Assembly (NCBI GenBank): GCA_021234155.1
Contig: JAJEKV010000003.1
Location: 28,875,166 to 28,939,165, forward strand
DNA length: 64,000 nt
Source of the DNA: Isoetes taiwanensis
Lineage: Eukaryota > Streptophyta > Lycopodiopsida > Isoetales > Isoetaceae
Reading direction: 5' to 3'
A program made the translations under genes and the position numbers. Of the stretch, positions 1 through 12,060 are shown one piece after another; the first letter of the stretch is position 1, and the number at the start of each line of letters is the position of its first letter. Below the pieces are notes generated by a model. The model did no database searches. It was not told the DNA's origin and saw only the letters and a program-made list of their open reading frames with translations.

Positions 1-2416
1 AAGTGTGCACAGGAGGGGCGGATGGAGTGGACAACCCTAAGCCATGTTCTTATGCCAGCCAAATCCATTGCCATGAATTCTGTCTGCAATGACCTCTGGT
101 GACCCAAGCTTGTCAGTCCATCCCTGTGTCTGAGCCTTGGGTAGGATTCCCCATGTGATGTGCTGATCTTTGTCTATGCAGATATGTGGAGGACCATCCT
201 TCGTGATGGTCATATGATGTTGATGTATGTACTACTGACATGTGTGTTTACGCTTCCGCAGCTAGGTAGGCCCTGAGGGAGACGGGGTAAAATGACCCCT
301 TCACTCTTCCCACTGGAACCCGTCACGGTTGCAGTGTCATGTGGAGGTCCCTGCATCGGCATGGAGCTGGTATGGGGGATGAACTCCTGTTTGTATGCGG
401 TGAGTGCACCGTATACGAGTAGGGGACGTCACAACGGGTCGCGGACTTTGTCCGCAGAAATAGTTCGAGATCATACAAGATCTCCCGGAACTGTGGTAAA
501 AAAGGCAGATCCGGCTCTGTAAAAGAGAAATCCTAGATATTTTTAACCGATTTCTTGACTGGCCCTTCTTATATGTTTTGTTCCTGCCAAGACCACCTCA
601 TCTGTTCAAAGAAATAAGAATGGATTTATATTAACCTAGTCCATACATAAGGATCCAAGCAGATGTGCCTTTAGAGAAGCCTCAATCACTCAATAAGCAA
701 ATCTTCCAAATCAATTACCTTAACAATAAACCTTTAAAAGCTACAACCAGAGAAACGAAAGGCAACTCTTATGCGTTATGGAGTCAGATTATTCACCTGA
801 TATAAATGCTATATTTAGGTTGCCTAGATATGCATCTACCATGCTATGTTAAGCGCACACTAATTTCTGGAATTAAAAAGGGCCTATCCTCTGAAGAGCA
901 TTCTATTCCTAATATTATCTCTGTTGATAGTCTAAATTCACTGAAAAGAAATTGAAGCACCGCAAATCCTGTGCTTGACCTTTTAGTTCCTGCTTAAATC
1001 CTCTGAAGCTGGTTCAAAGAAATGATAACCTAAAAAAATGGCAAATATTAACACATACCATTGTTGTAGATCCACTGTCTCGGGAGTATAAGTGCGGATA
1101 GCGTAAACCTTAGAAAATCTATGGAAGAGCCCAAACAATATAATAAACTCTTGATTATGGACTGGCTTACCTTTGTAATACAATCACCCAAGAGGCTACT
1201 GCATTAACCATCCAGTTTGGCAGATTCCTGGCCTTGTATATGCTCTGCACGAAAAGGAAAGCTACAAAATTAACACGCAAAATAGGGCCTCTTCCAGGGC
1301 AAATCATCTCAGCCAAGCACTATAATCCCTTTTCAATCCACGATGAAGGATGCCACAAAACTGCAACTGGAAGAAATGAGTTATTATGAAGCTGAAAATG
1401 GAAAGGCGTGGCTGACATGCACGCTCGATTGCCAGGATATGGATAAGCACCTCCATCATATTTTTGAAGAAGGGCATGAAATCGTTAAAGAAATGCATCT
1501 CGATTTTTGGGAAATCGGGAATTCTTTCCGGCAGGTAAACCCCTTAAAACCTTTGGAAAACAACCTTAAAAAAAACCAAAAATATTTTCGGTCAAATCGG
1601 ATAATCCCAAATTAATGTACAATTTATTTGTGCTTCAAAAGATTATAGCAATATCGAAGCATTAATTGTTCGGAGGACATCATGACTTAATAGTTTGAGG
1701 CATCTGCATGTTTGGAAGGTTCCTTTTATACCACTATATTTTTTGCTTCCCAAACTATTCTGATAGCACTATCTCTAGAAGGAAGTACACTAGACCATAT
1801 TATATTTTGACTATGAAACTCACAATATTAGATTTTCTATTTTTGGCAGAGTTCTACCAAATGTAGCTATGATTGAGATTGTTCATATTTAGACTCAATG
1901 TTACCAATAAAATTTCTAAGTAAAAGGTTACAGTATGGCATTTACCAGATTGTACGACATTTACCAGATGGAATCATTGGAAGCTCAAGAACCTTAACCC
2001 TCAATTCACAAGCTTTAAATCTGGGTGCAAATGGCTCAGTCAGTAAGAGCCATGTTCTAGAAAAGCCTGTACACATGGTAGGTACCTCTTTGCATTGGAT
2101 CAACATAGACATATAAGCGAGGGAGATATAGAACAGTTCATATTGGTCTGCAACAGTACCTCATGAGCTACCGAAGATGAATAAGAGAACAATTGGCAGA
2201 TTCGTGAGCTTTGCAATTGTATTCTCTTGAGCAACGACAGACAAGGACAATATTTTGCTACAAAGGATGATAAATCAAATTTACTATTTTATTTTGTTAG
2301 GCCCACTTAGTGCAGAAAGAAACCAATCTGTCTAGATTTGCAATTAAAATTGTGCTAGATTTTTCTTCATCAATAATGCGTTAGTTTATACTACTGAAAT
2401 TACTTGCAAGGTGTTG
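1..2416. other. No gene recognised; noncoding flank
   Basis: Only short open frames with no recognisable domain are present. About 250-530 is richer in G+C than its surroundings and could be an old element remnant. Near 1,540-1,615 is a diverged member of a small dispersed repeat (shared core CGGATAATCCCAAATT) that also occurs near 13.9 and 23.2 kb. I see no RNA gene or clear promoter. Confidence 0.5.
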
Positions 2417-3230
2417 TTTTTTGTTTTTGTTTTGAAGAACTGTGATATCAATATATTAAAAGAATGGTAATGTTACAAAGCAAGTGAGGAGGAAGGAGAA
2501 CTGCCTCAAAGAGACAGCGATACCTCGACACTCCACAACAAACTCACAACCAAACTGCAACTCTACTGCTGTACAAACCGACCATCACCATCTACAACAC
2601 CCAAGAAGTCCCGCCAAATGGCAAACTTCCGCTCTACTAATCCCGGGAACACCAGAAAGCTTTGAAATAGCTTGTACCTGAGTCGAGGAATCAGAGAGAC
2701 TGCAGGCTGCTGAATCCCCTGAAAGATCCACAACCGCCGCCGCTTCCAAATCAACCACACCAACCAAGCCACGCACAGATGCAAGGCTTGCTGCCGCAAG
2801 AGCGGCCAAGCACCAGGATACACATGAAGCAGCAACTGCTGGCTAGTCAATCTCACCTGAAATAGAGCCCTGACCCAATCCCAGGCAGCCTGCAAGTGAG
2901 GGCATAAAACCAGACAATGCTCTATAGTCTCACGATGAAGGCCACAACAAGGGCAAAGAGGGCTCACACCCAGCCTAAACTGACTCACAAGGACATTCAC
3001 CCTGATACAGCGGTGCACCACCTGCCACAGAAGCACCCTAACCTTCGGTGGGGGAAGTGAGCTCCATGTCCACGTCCAAACCGAGCGCCATCGAGAACCC
3101 GGAAGCTGCAGAGACCACTTGCTTGAAGGGGGCAGAGTATCATGAATAGCCAACACCCGGTAACAAGACCGTACAAAACAAGAAGACACAACAGCCGGAT
3201 GAACCTTCCAATCCTGCACCACCACATCAA
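2417..3230 (-). mobile_element. 5'-truncated L1-type LINE, copy A
   Basis: Read on the minus strand, this is the 3' part of an L1-like non-LTR retrotransposon. It starts inside the C-terminal region of ORF2, encodes a zinc-binding reverse-transcriptase domain, and ends in a 3' tail of A runs split by C (the T-rich stretch around 2,417-2,435 on the plus strand). A second copy at 18,727-19,688 matches it from the tail to about 3,190, which fixes the 3' boundary. I could not find a convincing target-site duplication. The 5' limit near 3,230 is where similarity to the coding frame stops, just before a 13-bp tandem repeat (ATGCTTTATTAA type). Confidence 0.75.
2563..3225 (-). pseudogene. LINE ORF2 C-terminal fragment, zf-RVT domain
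   Basis: A 220-codon open frame encodes the last part of an L1-type ORF2 protein. It contains PPPKVRVLLWQVVHRC followed by a CPCC..ETIEHCLVLCPHLQAAW segment, the Cys/His pattern of the reverse-transcriptase zinc-binding domain (zf-RVT) found at the C-terminus of plant LINE polymerases. The endonuclease and polymerase domains are missing because the copy is truncated at its 5' end, so it cannot move by itself. The frame is still open, in contrast to the related copy at 18.7-19.7 kb, which is broken into several frames. This suggests that copy A is younger or better assembled. It is not a host gene. Confidence 0.75.
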
Positions 3231-3484
3231 TGCTTTATTAAATGCTTTATTAAATGTGATACGGCATGAATGCTATGCCATTGATATGATTTGATGTCTT
3301 TGCCATGGATGTATAGAAAGGCTATTTTTAATATGATGATAGCCCATCAAATCAAATAGCACACAACATTTTGTCATTCCAACTTTGCCCAACAACAACT
3401 TGGATTTCTATTGATACTTGAATTACGCAAAATGCATTAGGTGTATTCAAGTATCCACAATGGTACCAAATCCTACAACATAAT

Positions 3485-4080
3485 GAAATAGCAATTCAAG
3501 TCTAATCCTATAAATGTCATGACAACAACAATCGCCTTATAGCCCAGCAATGACATTGCAATTCACGTCCAATCCTATGAATGTCATGACAACAACTATC
3601 TTATAGCCCAGGACATAGCAATTTAGATCCAATCCTATAAATGTCAGGACAACAACCGCCTAATAGGCCAGCAATGACATAGCAATTTAAGTTCAATCTT
3701 ATAGACAAAAACGACATAGCAATTTAAGTCCAATCCTATAGCCCAGAAACGACATAGTAATTTAAGTCCAATCCTATAAATGTTAAGACAACGACTGTCT
3801 TATAACCCAGCAATGACATAGCAGTTCAAGTCCAATCCTATAAATGTCAGGACAACAACAGCCTTATAGCCCAACAATGACATAGGAATTTAAGTTCAAT
3901 CCTATAAATGTCAGGAACAACAATCACCCAATAGCCTAGCAGTGACATAGCAATTTAAGTTCAATCCTATAGCGTAGCAGCGACATAGCCATTTAAGTCC
4001 AATCCTATAGCATAGCAGCAACATAGCCACAACATTTAAGTCCAATTCTATAAATGTCAAGATAACAGCCTGATAGCCCA
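3485..4080. repeat. Minisatellite with long (~64 bp) and short (~38 bp) units
   Basis: About eleven imperfect units begin with AATTTAAGTCCAATCCTATA. Long units continue with AATGTCAGGACAACAAC and GCCTTATAGCCCAGCAATGACATAGC. Short units lack the AATGTCAGGACAAC part and jump directly to the CAG..GACATAGC end. Short units occur around 3,690-3,760 and 3,945-4,030, so long and short forms are interspersed. No coding capacity is seen. Confidence 0.85.
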
Positions 4081-6112
4081 ACAACGTTGGGCACTTTTTC
4101 TATTCAAAATAGTGTTCAACATTTGTTGGAGCATGATGTTAACACGAGAGTTTTAAAGCGATAAACACACGATCAACTTATGCGTAGCAACATTGGGCAC
4201 CATTACTAGTGTTGAATAGAACCATTGCATATTCAGGATCTAGTTATTTCTACTAATTGGGCACGAGGATACAAGGGTTGAACGACTATAAACTTGAAAG
4301 GATCCATTGCACATTTTGGCCCTTCATGCATTACCAAACTGTTGCTAATGTCATGATGTTTGGCTGAAGGTACCAGACCTCTCCTGCCCTTGTCTTTTCT
4401 TTGCTTGCGTTTTGAGAATTTGCTAGGATCTGGAAATGGAAATGGATTTAATATCTTTTAAAAAGCATCTACTACAAGCATTACAAGATTTGCTATCACC
4501 ACTCAAATTTCATATAAATACAGGTTGCATTGTCTATGTGAAATTTCAGAAACACAATAAACAAAGTATTTGCTTAAAATAGAAGCATCAAGCAGAAGTT
4601 TTATTTAAGCATTGGAACGTTCGATTTCTGTACTAAATCTATTGATATTGCAAAAATGAATTTTTGACTAAGATATGATGTTGTAATCAGTTTTCCCTTT
4701 TAAAATACAAATGTATAGTTATGGAAAACTTGTGCCTAAGCTCTAGGACCTATGAATATGTTTTAGTTAAGAGTGTTTTCGCTCTTTGAATAGTGGAAAT
4801 GTTGTATGATAAGCAAGCTTGCTCGAAAATTAATATGGGAGGGTAATCCTAAAACAACTCTCCCTCCTGAAAAGATTGAACCAAGGCCTAATAAACTGTG
4901 CCCCCCTTTAATAAATTATGGCAGTAATTTATCACCTGGGAAAGGAATAATTAATGGTTGAAAGCTGTAGGACTTTCAGTGCTTCGCAACTATCAGAGCT
5001 TTATAGTTAGACATTAGCAAAGAAAAATCGCATTTGGGCTAATTTCTGTTGAAAATACGCAGTTAATTGATTTAAGACATCTTTCGAGTATGTAAATAGG
5101 TTTCTATATGAAGAAATGTCTATGATTCAGTAAAATAACTGATGGATGTTTTAATCTTACGTAAATGAACACTGATAGTCTTTCTTGCAATGTTTTAGCT
5201 TTGGTAGAAAGTATTCTAGAGGTCTGTACATTTATGCTCTAATAAGCAGGCATGCATGCAGAATCCAAAGGCTTAGTGAGGGCAGATGTATTAACTAAAA
5301 GACAAAATCAAATAGACCATGCTAGGCTGACAACAAAATGTTTATCTCTAGCTGTTAAAGAAATTTGCTTTATGTTTACATGAGTGATTTCTAGAGAATC
5401 GAAAGAGGCTGCATTTAAACCAACATGCAAGAAACTAAGGTCAAGATGTCATGAAAATTGAGGCATGCAAGAAAAAATGTACCACATTGCTACGAGTGGC
5501 AAAACAACTCGTACAATCCTCGTTCAGCCGCAGGATACGGAGATGGAACACAGATCGATGAGATAGATGTTAATAAAAAGAATAATTTATCGCGGCTTGG
5601 CAAATGAGCATGCAAGGCATGTACTTTTGCATGCATACAAGCATATGAAACACTGGTCTTAAAAAGGTTTAAACTATAAGGCGCTTCATAGAAGATCCAG
5701 GAATATATTAAACATGGCGATGTGAAACTGTATTGCATAAGTAGGAATTAGACATAAGGATTTTAAACCTTTGGATTCTGTATATGGAACCATTAGAATC
5801 TAATCCCTGAAAGGTTTAACTTATTTGACTATGGTCTTGTTAGAAAAATTGTTTATTAGGACTTGGATTTACAATATTTCATTACAAATTGGAGTGCTAG
5901 AGGCTAAAGGATAATGAGTATCAGTTTCATAATTACATATCCAGATTGATAATACAGGTTCTGGGATTGATCAGGACTGATGTTCGATCTAGGGATCTAA
6001 GTTTGATCTTTTTTTTTTTGCTTGCTCTTCCTCATGGTTTCTTGAAAGTAAATTTTTGCTTTGCATGTTATGAGGAGGATTCACAAATTGAGGCGTGATT
6101 TATTCTTTCTTA
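4081..6112. other. No gene recognised
   Basis: AT-rich noncoding DNA. Short open frames on both strands lack any domain. Some GTTGGGCAC motifs recur between 4,080 and 4,270, but no clear repeat unit can be drawn. Confidence 0.5.
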
Positions 6113-6632
6113 GCACAATTTCTTCATGAATGCTGGCTGATTTGTGCATGTCAATTGAAGGAGTAGCTTTTCTCGCATGCATCTCTAGTCTAGGTTGCTT
6201 TTTTCAGATGGAACCTCTCGATTGCTTTTCGTATTTTGCACAGATAGTAGACGGTGGATTTCCTCACAGGGACACCAACGATTTAAAGGCAGCCCTGGTA
6301 TCTTTCTTTGTGGTATTTTATTGCATGTAGGGAGGATTCGTCAGAATCGAATCATTTCATAGAGACTTGGGCAACTCAGGCACCTTGGAAGTATTCATCT
6401 TGCTTTGCCAGTTTTCTATGCATTTTGTAGCTGTGATTCATTCTTCCTTAGCACAATTGCCTCATGCATGTTGGCTGATTTATGCATGTCAATTGAAGGA
6501 GTAGCGTTTCTCGCATGCATCTCTGGTCCAAAATGTTTTTTTGGATGGAATCCCTCAATTGCTTTTCGTATTTTGCACAGAACAGATGGTTGATTTCCTC
6601 ACAGTGACACCAACGGTTTGAAGGCAGCCCTG
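6113..6632. repeat. ~335-bp direct duplication
   Basis: Two copies of a ~185-bp sequence lie at 6,113-6,300 and 6,450-6,632. Both hold TGCATGTCAATTGAAGGAG, CTCGCATGCATCTCT, TTGCTTTTCGTATTTTGC and GGCAGCCCTGG in the same order. A weaker third remnant (GATTTTGCACAGACAAG) follows near 6,740. The short open frames across the copies are by-products of the duplication. Confidence 0.8.
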
Positions 6633-6821
6633 GCAAATCATCTCATCTCGGCATATTCCATCAATTTTAATTGTTCTGAACCTGGCCATGCATGCTGCTA
6701 CGCTTTCTTTAGGTGTGCTCTACGCTTCCTTCTGCTGTTCAGATTTTGCACAGACAAGTTTAGTTGCCCTTTTTCCATTTTACACTTTGTAGGAACTCCA
6801 TTTTATATAACAACAAATGTA

Positions 6822-6905
6822 AAAATATAGTGTTGTTGTTAAGGTGTAGGTTTGTCACATTATGGATGAGGGTTCGAGCCATGCTACTATCAATCCATTT
6901 TTTTT
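6822..6905 (+). mobile_element. Possible tRNA-derived SINE head
   Basis: A tRNA-like stretch has a plausible box A (TTAAGGTGTAGG) followed about 30 bases later by a box B match (GGGTTCGAGCC), the spacing expected of an RNA polymerase III internal promoter. It cannot be folded into a full cloverleaf, and it runs into a T-rich tail near 6,895-6,908. This fits an old tRNA-derived SINE better than a functional tRNA gene. A family consensus from other copies would be needed to set its ends. Confidence 0.35.
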
Positions 6906-7627
6906 TTAGCTTTAGTTGGTCAAGTTTAATATTCCCGCTAACATATGCTTCTTATCTTGTAGTCATCGTACAGATTTCGCTTTCGTGGGTCTCATCTCGT
7001 CCACTTATGTTTTTATCCTCTCATAATAGATAGCTTTAACTAGGCTCCTCTTGCCAACTTATGTTTTTGATTCTCTCATATTAGAACAAGCTTGACCACT
7101 GTCATTCATGCTTGCCCTCTCTATCCAATTTTGGCTATGCCTTTGACCTCAACCTCGACTTTAATCTCGATCTCCACTCAGTCCCCCTAATATTGTTATT
7201 TTCTTTTCATTTTTTGCAGTTAACTTGTTGTATTTTCTTGGGCATTTTCTTCCTTGTTGCATGGCACATATTGTCGTGCTTCAAAAATTGATTTGTATGA
7301 TTTTTTTGTGCATTATTATGATGGATCATCATTGTGCATATAGGAAATAAAATGTTGTTGCTAGATCAATGGCATTTTTTATTTTGGGACTTATATTGTG
7401 ATCAGAGCACTCTATTCTTCTTATATAGACTCATCTGTCTTTTCTTGGAGGTCGTATATTTTTTTATCTTCTAGTTAGAAAATGAGCTCGAGGTGATATG
7501 TTATTTTCATCAAGGATAGGTTCTGTATGTATGAAATTATTTTTCCAGACGTATAAAGTCCAAAAATACGTATTTTTAGGTTAAAATACGTATTTTTAGG
7601 TTAAATACATATTTTCCGTATTTTTAA

Positions 7628-7915
7628 CCTGCCGGCCGAAAAAAAAAATTGCGTAAGTGAAACCTTCAGTTTCGCTTACGCGAAAATATAATTTCACGTA
7701 AGCGAAAGCTTGAATTTCGCTTACGTGAAACTCTTTCCGTGTTTCAAGTGTTTAAACCTTTAAGTTCGCTTCTGAGACTTTTTTCGCGTGGCGAACCTGA
7801 AGGTTTAAACTTTCACGCCGAAACTTTTAGTTCGGCGTGGCGGTTTTGAAGGTTTTGCTTACGCGAAAGCGTTTTCGCATAAGCAAAACAGTAGTTTTCG
7901 CTTACTCAAATTTTT
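7628..7915. repeat. Array of short palindromes (TTTCGCTTACGCGAAA type)
   Basis: Within about 290 bp there are repeated, mostly inverted copies of TTTCGCTTACGYGAAA. One near-perfect hairpin has arms GTTTTGCTTACGCGAAA and TTTTCGCATAAGCAAAAC around 7,853-7,890. Another has arms CACGCCGAA and TTCGGCGTG around 7,818-7,843. Just upstream (7,565-7,610) is a short tandem repeat of AAATACGTATTTTTAGGTT. Function is unknown; the array could form cruciforms or cluster protein-binding sites. Confidence 0.75.
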
Positions 7916-7931
7916 TTATATATATATAGAG
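7916..7931 (+). promoter_or_regulatory. Candidate TATA box after the hairpin array
   Basis: TATATATATATAGAG follows directly after the palindrome array and precedes a G+C-richer stretch (GGCGCTGTTTCGG), an arrangement typical of a core promoter. No clear reading frame follows, so any transcript would be noncoding or belong to a decayed element. Confidence 0.3.
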
Positions 7932-10900
7932 GCGCTGTTTCGGTTTTTTTGCGCAAAACAAGGTAATCCTTCTGCGCCCTGCTCCACAACCTGTGCCCCT
8001 TTGCTTTTTTTTTACCTTTTTCTTAGTTTGTAGGGAAACTTAGTTAGTTTTTTCTTGTTGTTTTTTTTATTGTAGGTCTAGGGTTCCTCCATAGTGAGGC
8101 CCTCGCCTGTTGCCCCCTTCCATCCTTGGCTGCGGCAGTGATCCTCGCCTGGTGTGCCACATTGAATTGTGCCATGCCGAGGGTGGGTGTCATTGCTGAT
8201 GTAGAGGATTGCTAGGGCCAACCTTCCATCGAGGTTTATAGCCCTCTCCTGGTGTCGCTTGTTGGCTTCGGTCACGCGGTTTCAAAAGGTAGGTGTTGTA
8301 CTCTTATGGAAGGTCAGGAGGATATTTTAATGAGATATACCGTATTTTCTTACGGTGTTGTTGACGAAAGTCCAACACTAATATAGGGATTGGCGTATAT
8401 TTCATTAAATATTCGTGAGTTTGCCAGGTGGTCAAATGCAATATGTTCAGTTGAGTGCCAACCTCTATGAGGGAGTTTCCTCATGGAGTCAGTAGCTGGG
8501 TCAGATCATAAGTTAAACTTGTTGAAGAGAATGAGAAAAATGCATTTCCTATAATCGTGAACTGTGAAACTCAGTAGATTAACCATAGGGTGCCTATAAC
8601 CATCAACTTGAAACTCAGTAGGGTGCCTATAACTGTCAAACTTGAAACTCAGTAGTTTACTAGAATCTTAATGAACTATTTCACGGATTATTGATACTCA
8701 CTAAAGTGGATTTTTTTTCCCAGACTTTCAAGTATTGTTGCTGCTTTGCTACTGTTGGCATATTGCTAGCTACACAGTTTCTTATAAAGCTCTATGAATC
8801 CACTAGTATTCCTCAAAAGTCTTCAAAAAGTTATTGGCATTCATACTTGGATCAAATGTAGGAGGAGGAATTGGCATGTTCAACTTAAAATAGTGGCAAG
8901 GCATACCTTCATTTGCCTTAATACTTACTCCTGGCACTGCAGCAAAGGTCTCATGATTCTCTTGTGCTTCAACATGCTCAGGAGTTTCATTGTTTCTCCT
9001 AGGAGTCATGAGTTCAAATTCCAGGTAATTATCTCGTCATGAAGTTGTTCCTGGCAAACCTTCAACCTCTATGGCACAAGTTGCTTAAGGCAACCACTTT
9101 GTGCAAGAAAATTTCAGTAACAAAGCCTGAACACAAGATTAGTATTGCTTTCCCAAATCAGAAAAATGGATGCCTAATGGTGTCATTTGCAAGCAGAATG
9201 AGATCTAATCATGATTCCAATTGTAAAGGCTGCTTAAAGTCTCAAGGAATCTAAGGCCAAAAGTCAGATGCCGAAAGCCTTGCAGAGATCTTTCAAATAT
9301 GCATTCCTAACCAAGTCAAAAAAGAGTCAATATCCCTGGCAGTGAGCAATTTTTTGCAAATCGAAGAATATGAATTTTTTTTTTGTTTTGTCACTTGATT
9401 CTATCTCTGACAGGTCTGCACACTAGGATCAAACACTTTTTTTGCAAAAGTAGATGCCTGAAACTCAATTTTTTTGCAAATAGACTGTCATAGGAAGAAA
9501 ACACCAAGCAACTTTTTGCAAATCAATTTATGCTGGTCCTTTATGAGCTTTGAGAACTTTCTACAACTTCTAGAGGTCTGCAATCAAGGAGGGATTGCTT
9601 GTTTGATCACAATCATGGCTAGAATCTATAAGATGGATTTTTTTTGCTTAGAAAATGCAATTATTTGCAAAACATCAAGAACAGACTATTGCAAATTGCC
9701 TTTTTGATGTTTTTTCAAACTCTTTATGCTTTTTGACTGACTAACTAACTCTCTATATGTGTAGTGTCAAAACTTATCAAATTTTCACATAGATTGATTC
9801 TAAAGGCAATGGTAATCTAATTTTTAAGATGGTTTCGATTAGCAGAATAACATATGATGTAACCTGATTTATGTTATAGTTCAGATGAACAAATTACCTT
9901 CAAATATTGCTCTTTCACCTTTTTACTTTACCTGTTTGGAATGTAGAAGGCAAATTGAGCTCAGTTGTAACATCAAGGATCACATTTTCATTCAAAGGAA
10001 CATCACGTAATCATATAAAAGAATCCCAAGCTCTGTAATCTTGGGCAAAGGATTAAAATAGTGTTCATAACAGCAAATAATCTGATTGCTTCAAGTAATC
10101 CATGGATTCTAAAAGCGAGGAAGGCAAATTCAGTCAACAGTCAGTCAATTCGGTCCCTAAATGAGCAAACTCGATCGATTCTTGCATCCAAAGCCCTCGA
10201 ATTCTTCTGTAATACAACCTCCTCTTTCTATTCTATTCTATTCTATTTCATATTCCCCTATTTCTGGTCCATTCTTGGCAAAATCCCCTCAAATTCGTTT
10301 GTTTTTGTGTGTGCAAAAGGTTTTCTTGGCATGGGTTCGAAGATTCTGGCCTGTGTTGGTCATGATTGAAGCCTTTAATCCAACAAAAAATTTGTTTCTT
10401 GGCCTGATCTATTTTTAGGGTTCTTCAGAATTTTTGTGCACAATATCCCACATGCATTTTTCATTTTGGCAGATCGGGTATATATAGCTTGGTCTGACAT
10501 GTATTATCGATAATTGCGTGCTGTCTCCACGTGATGTCTCGTTGCCATCTCACATGCCTAGACGCACCACGTGGAGGGGGGAAGACTGGATGGCGGGGAG
10601 GGGAGGTAGATAGGATTTTTTTTATTTATTTTTTGAAACTTGGCACGATTCCCAAGGACTCAAAATAAAGGTCAAAACAAGGTCTTTTTCAAAAATTCTT
10701 TTTTTTTTCGTATAGAATCTTTTTTGATGCTCTATGACATGGAAGAATCCTTTTTGCAAAAAGGACATTTGGCTTTTTTGAGTCCAAAATGGGGTAAAAT
10801 TGATGCTGTGGCAAGTTGGTATGGTGACTTGGTAAATGGAAGATAACATGGCAAAAAGGGATGATGATGCGTCAAGCAAGTTGGCAAAATGTCTTTTTTC

Positions 10901-12029
10901 TAGTCAAAACTTTTATGAGGTGGAAATGATGTGAATGATACGTGTAGAATGATGTGAAGGCATTTAGTGATGATATGGCACATATAATGATGACATGTCA
11001 TCCTAAGTGTCAAAATGACTTCTCTTAGATCAAATATTTTGAATGAAGGAAATTTATGGAAGGTGACATGTGTGTGATGGCATGGCATACTTGGTGCTGA
11101 TATGGATAGTACATGGTATATTGTGGTGGTGATTTGGCAACCTTGACGATGACATGGATCAATTTGGTACTAGTGCACATAAACTTGAATCTTTTATGCA
11201 TCAACTTGATCATTTGACTTCTTCATGCTTTTCTTGGGAAATTGTGCACTTTCTCTCTCTGGTTTGACTTTTAGAGAGAGAATATGATCTTAGAACATAG
11301 GAAAAGCCAAATTGAGTGGAATGTTTTGCTTTTTCAAGATGGTGGAGGTATAATGAGTGTGTGGTGTATGAATGGTGTATGAGTGGCGTGTTTTGACTAG
11401 AGAAAAGGCTATTTGCCAAATTTGCTAAGGGAAATGAAGGTGAGACATGGAGGATGAGGCAAGCAAGGTATTATGATAGGAATGAGATGGTCAACTCATG
11501 TAGTGAAACATGTAAAATAGAATTCATGCCAAGATGATCTCAAATAGGCCACATACCAAGTAAACTTGAGGGGTCTTCCAAATAGTTTGTTAGTGTCATC
11601 ATTTCAAAGAATTTGTTTATTTTCCTACATTATGAATGGGATCTTAAATGATGGGGATGTAATCTTAAATTTGCAGAGAGTTGTTTCAATTTTTAGGATT
11701 CACGCAAAGATACTAGGTATGATTTTATTTTTTTGGCTATAATGCTTGGGTTCGATTCCCAAGGACCCGTTTGGTGGTAATATTTTTGATTGCTTAGGAA
11801 GTCATGTTTTTATATTCAATACCATTATGTATTCAATGACTGAGCTTATTTTATTAGACATATTTTTGTACTATTGGTATTCTAGTTTTAGGGTTTCGAT
11901 CTTTATGACGGCTAGAATTTAGTCTCAGATGTCATATTCTAGGTTGATCCTGGCCCAAAGGGCCATGATTTAGCTATAAAGCAGAATTTAGCCATAAGGC
12001 ATGATATAAAGTTTGAGATCTAATTCTAA
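7932..12029. other. No gene recognised; simple-sequence and decayed repeats
   Basis: No domain-bearing frame is found. TTTTTTGCAAA motifs recur between 9,340 and 9,530. A short (TTCTA)n run lies at about 10,222-10,248. A GATGATGACATGG-rich low-complexity stretch covers 10,860-11,200. An isolated TGGGTTCGATTCCCA, resembling a tRNA T-arm, occurs near 11,745-11,765 without the rest of a tRNA. Confidence 0.5.
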
Positions 12030-12060
12030 CTAGTAACGGGTGCCCGGCGTTGCCGGTCAT
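12030..12060 (-). mobile_element. Helitron 3' terminus (H1)
   Basis: Read on the minus strand, the sequence ends CCGGC-AAC-GCCGG, then GCACCCGTTACTAG, followed by T. A short hairpin about 10 bases before a terminal CTAG, inserted before a T, is the standard Helitron 3' end. The element must extend to higher coordinates, but I could not find its 5' TC end, so its content is undefined. Duplications at 12.8-13.7 kb and the LINE at 14.4 kb may lie inside it. No Rep/helicase frame is present, so it would be non-autonomous. Confidence 0.55.

Noticed and set aside
1343-1615. 90-codon plus-strand frame
   Set aside because: Its end overlaps a noncoding dispersed repeat also found at 13.9 and 23.2 kb, and the rest has no match to a known domain.
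5490-5738. 82-codon minus-strand frame
   Set aside because: No recognisable domain, no splice context, and a composition typical of noncoding AT-rich DNA.
7628-7915. CRISPR-like array of short repeats
   Set aside because: The repeats are inverted and irregularly spaced with no unique spacers of constant length, in plant nuclear DNA.
8803-9009. 68-codon minus-strand frame ending NANNFLKTFEEY, possibly gag-like
   Set aside because: Too short, no zinc knuckle or protease, and no LTRs nearby. A gag remnant is possible but unsupported.
11740-11775. tRNA gene suggested by TGGGTTCGATTCCCA
   Set aside because: Only the T-arm-like motif is present. No D-arm, anticodon arm or acceptor stem can be formed.
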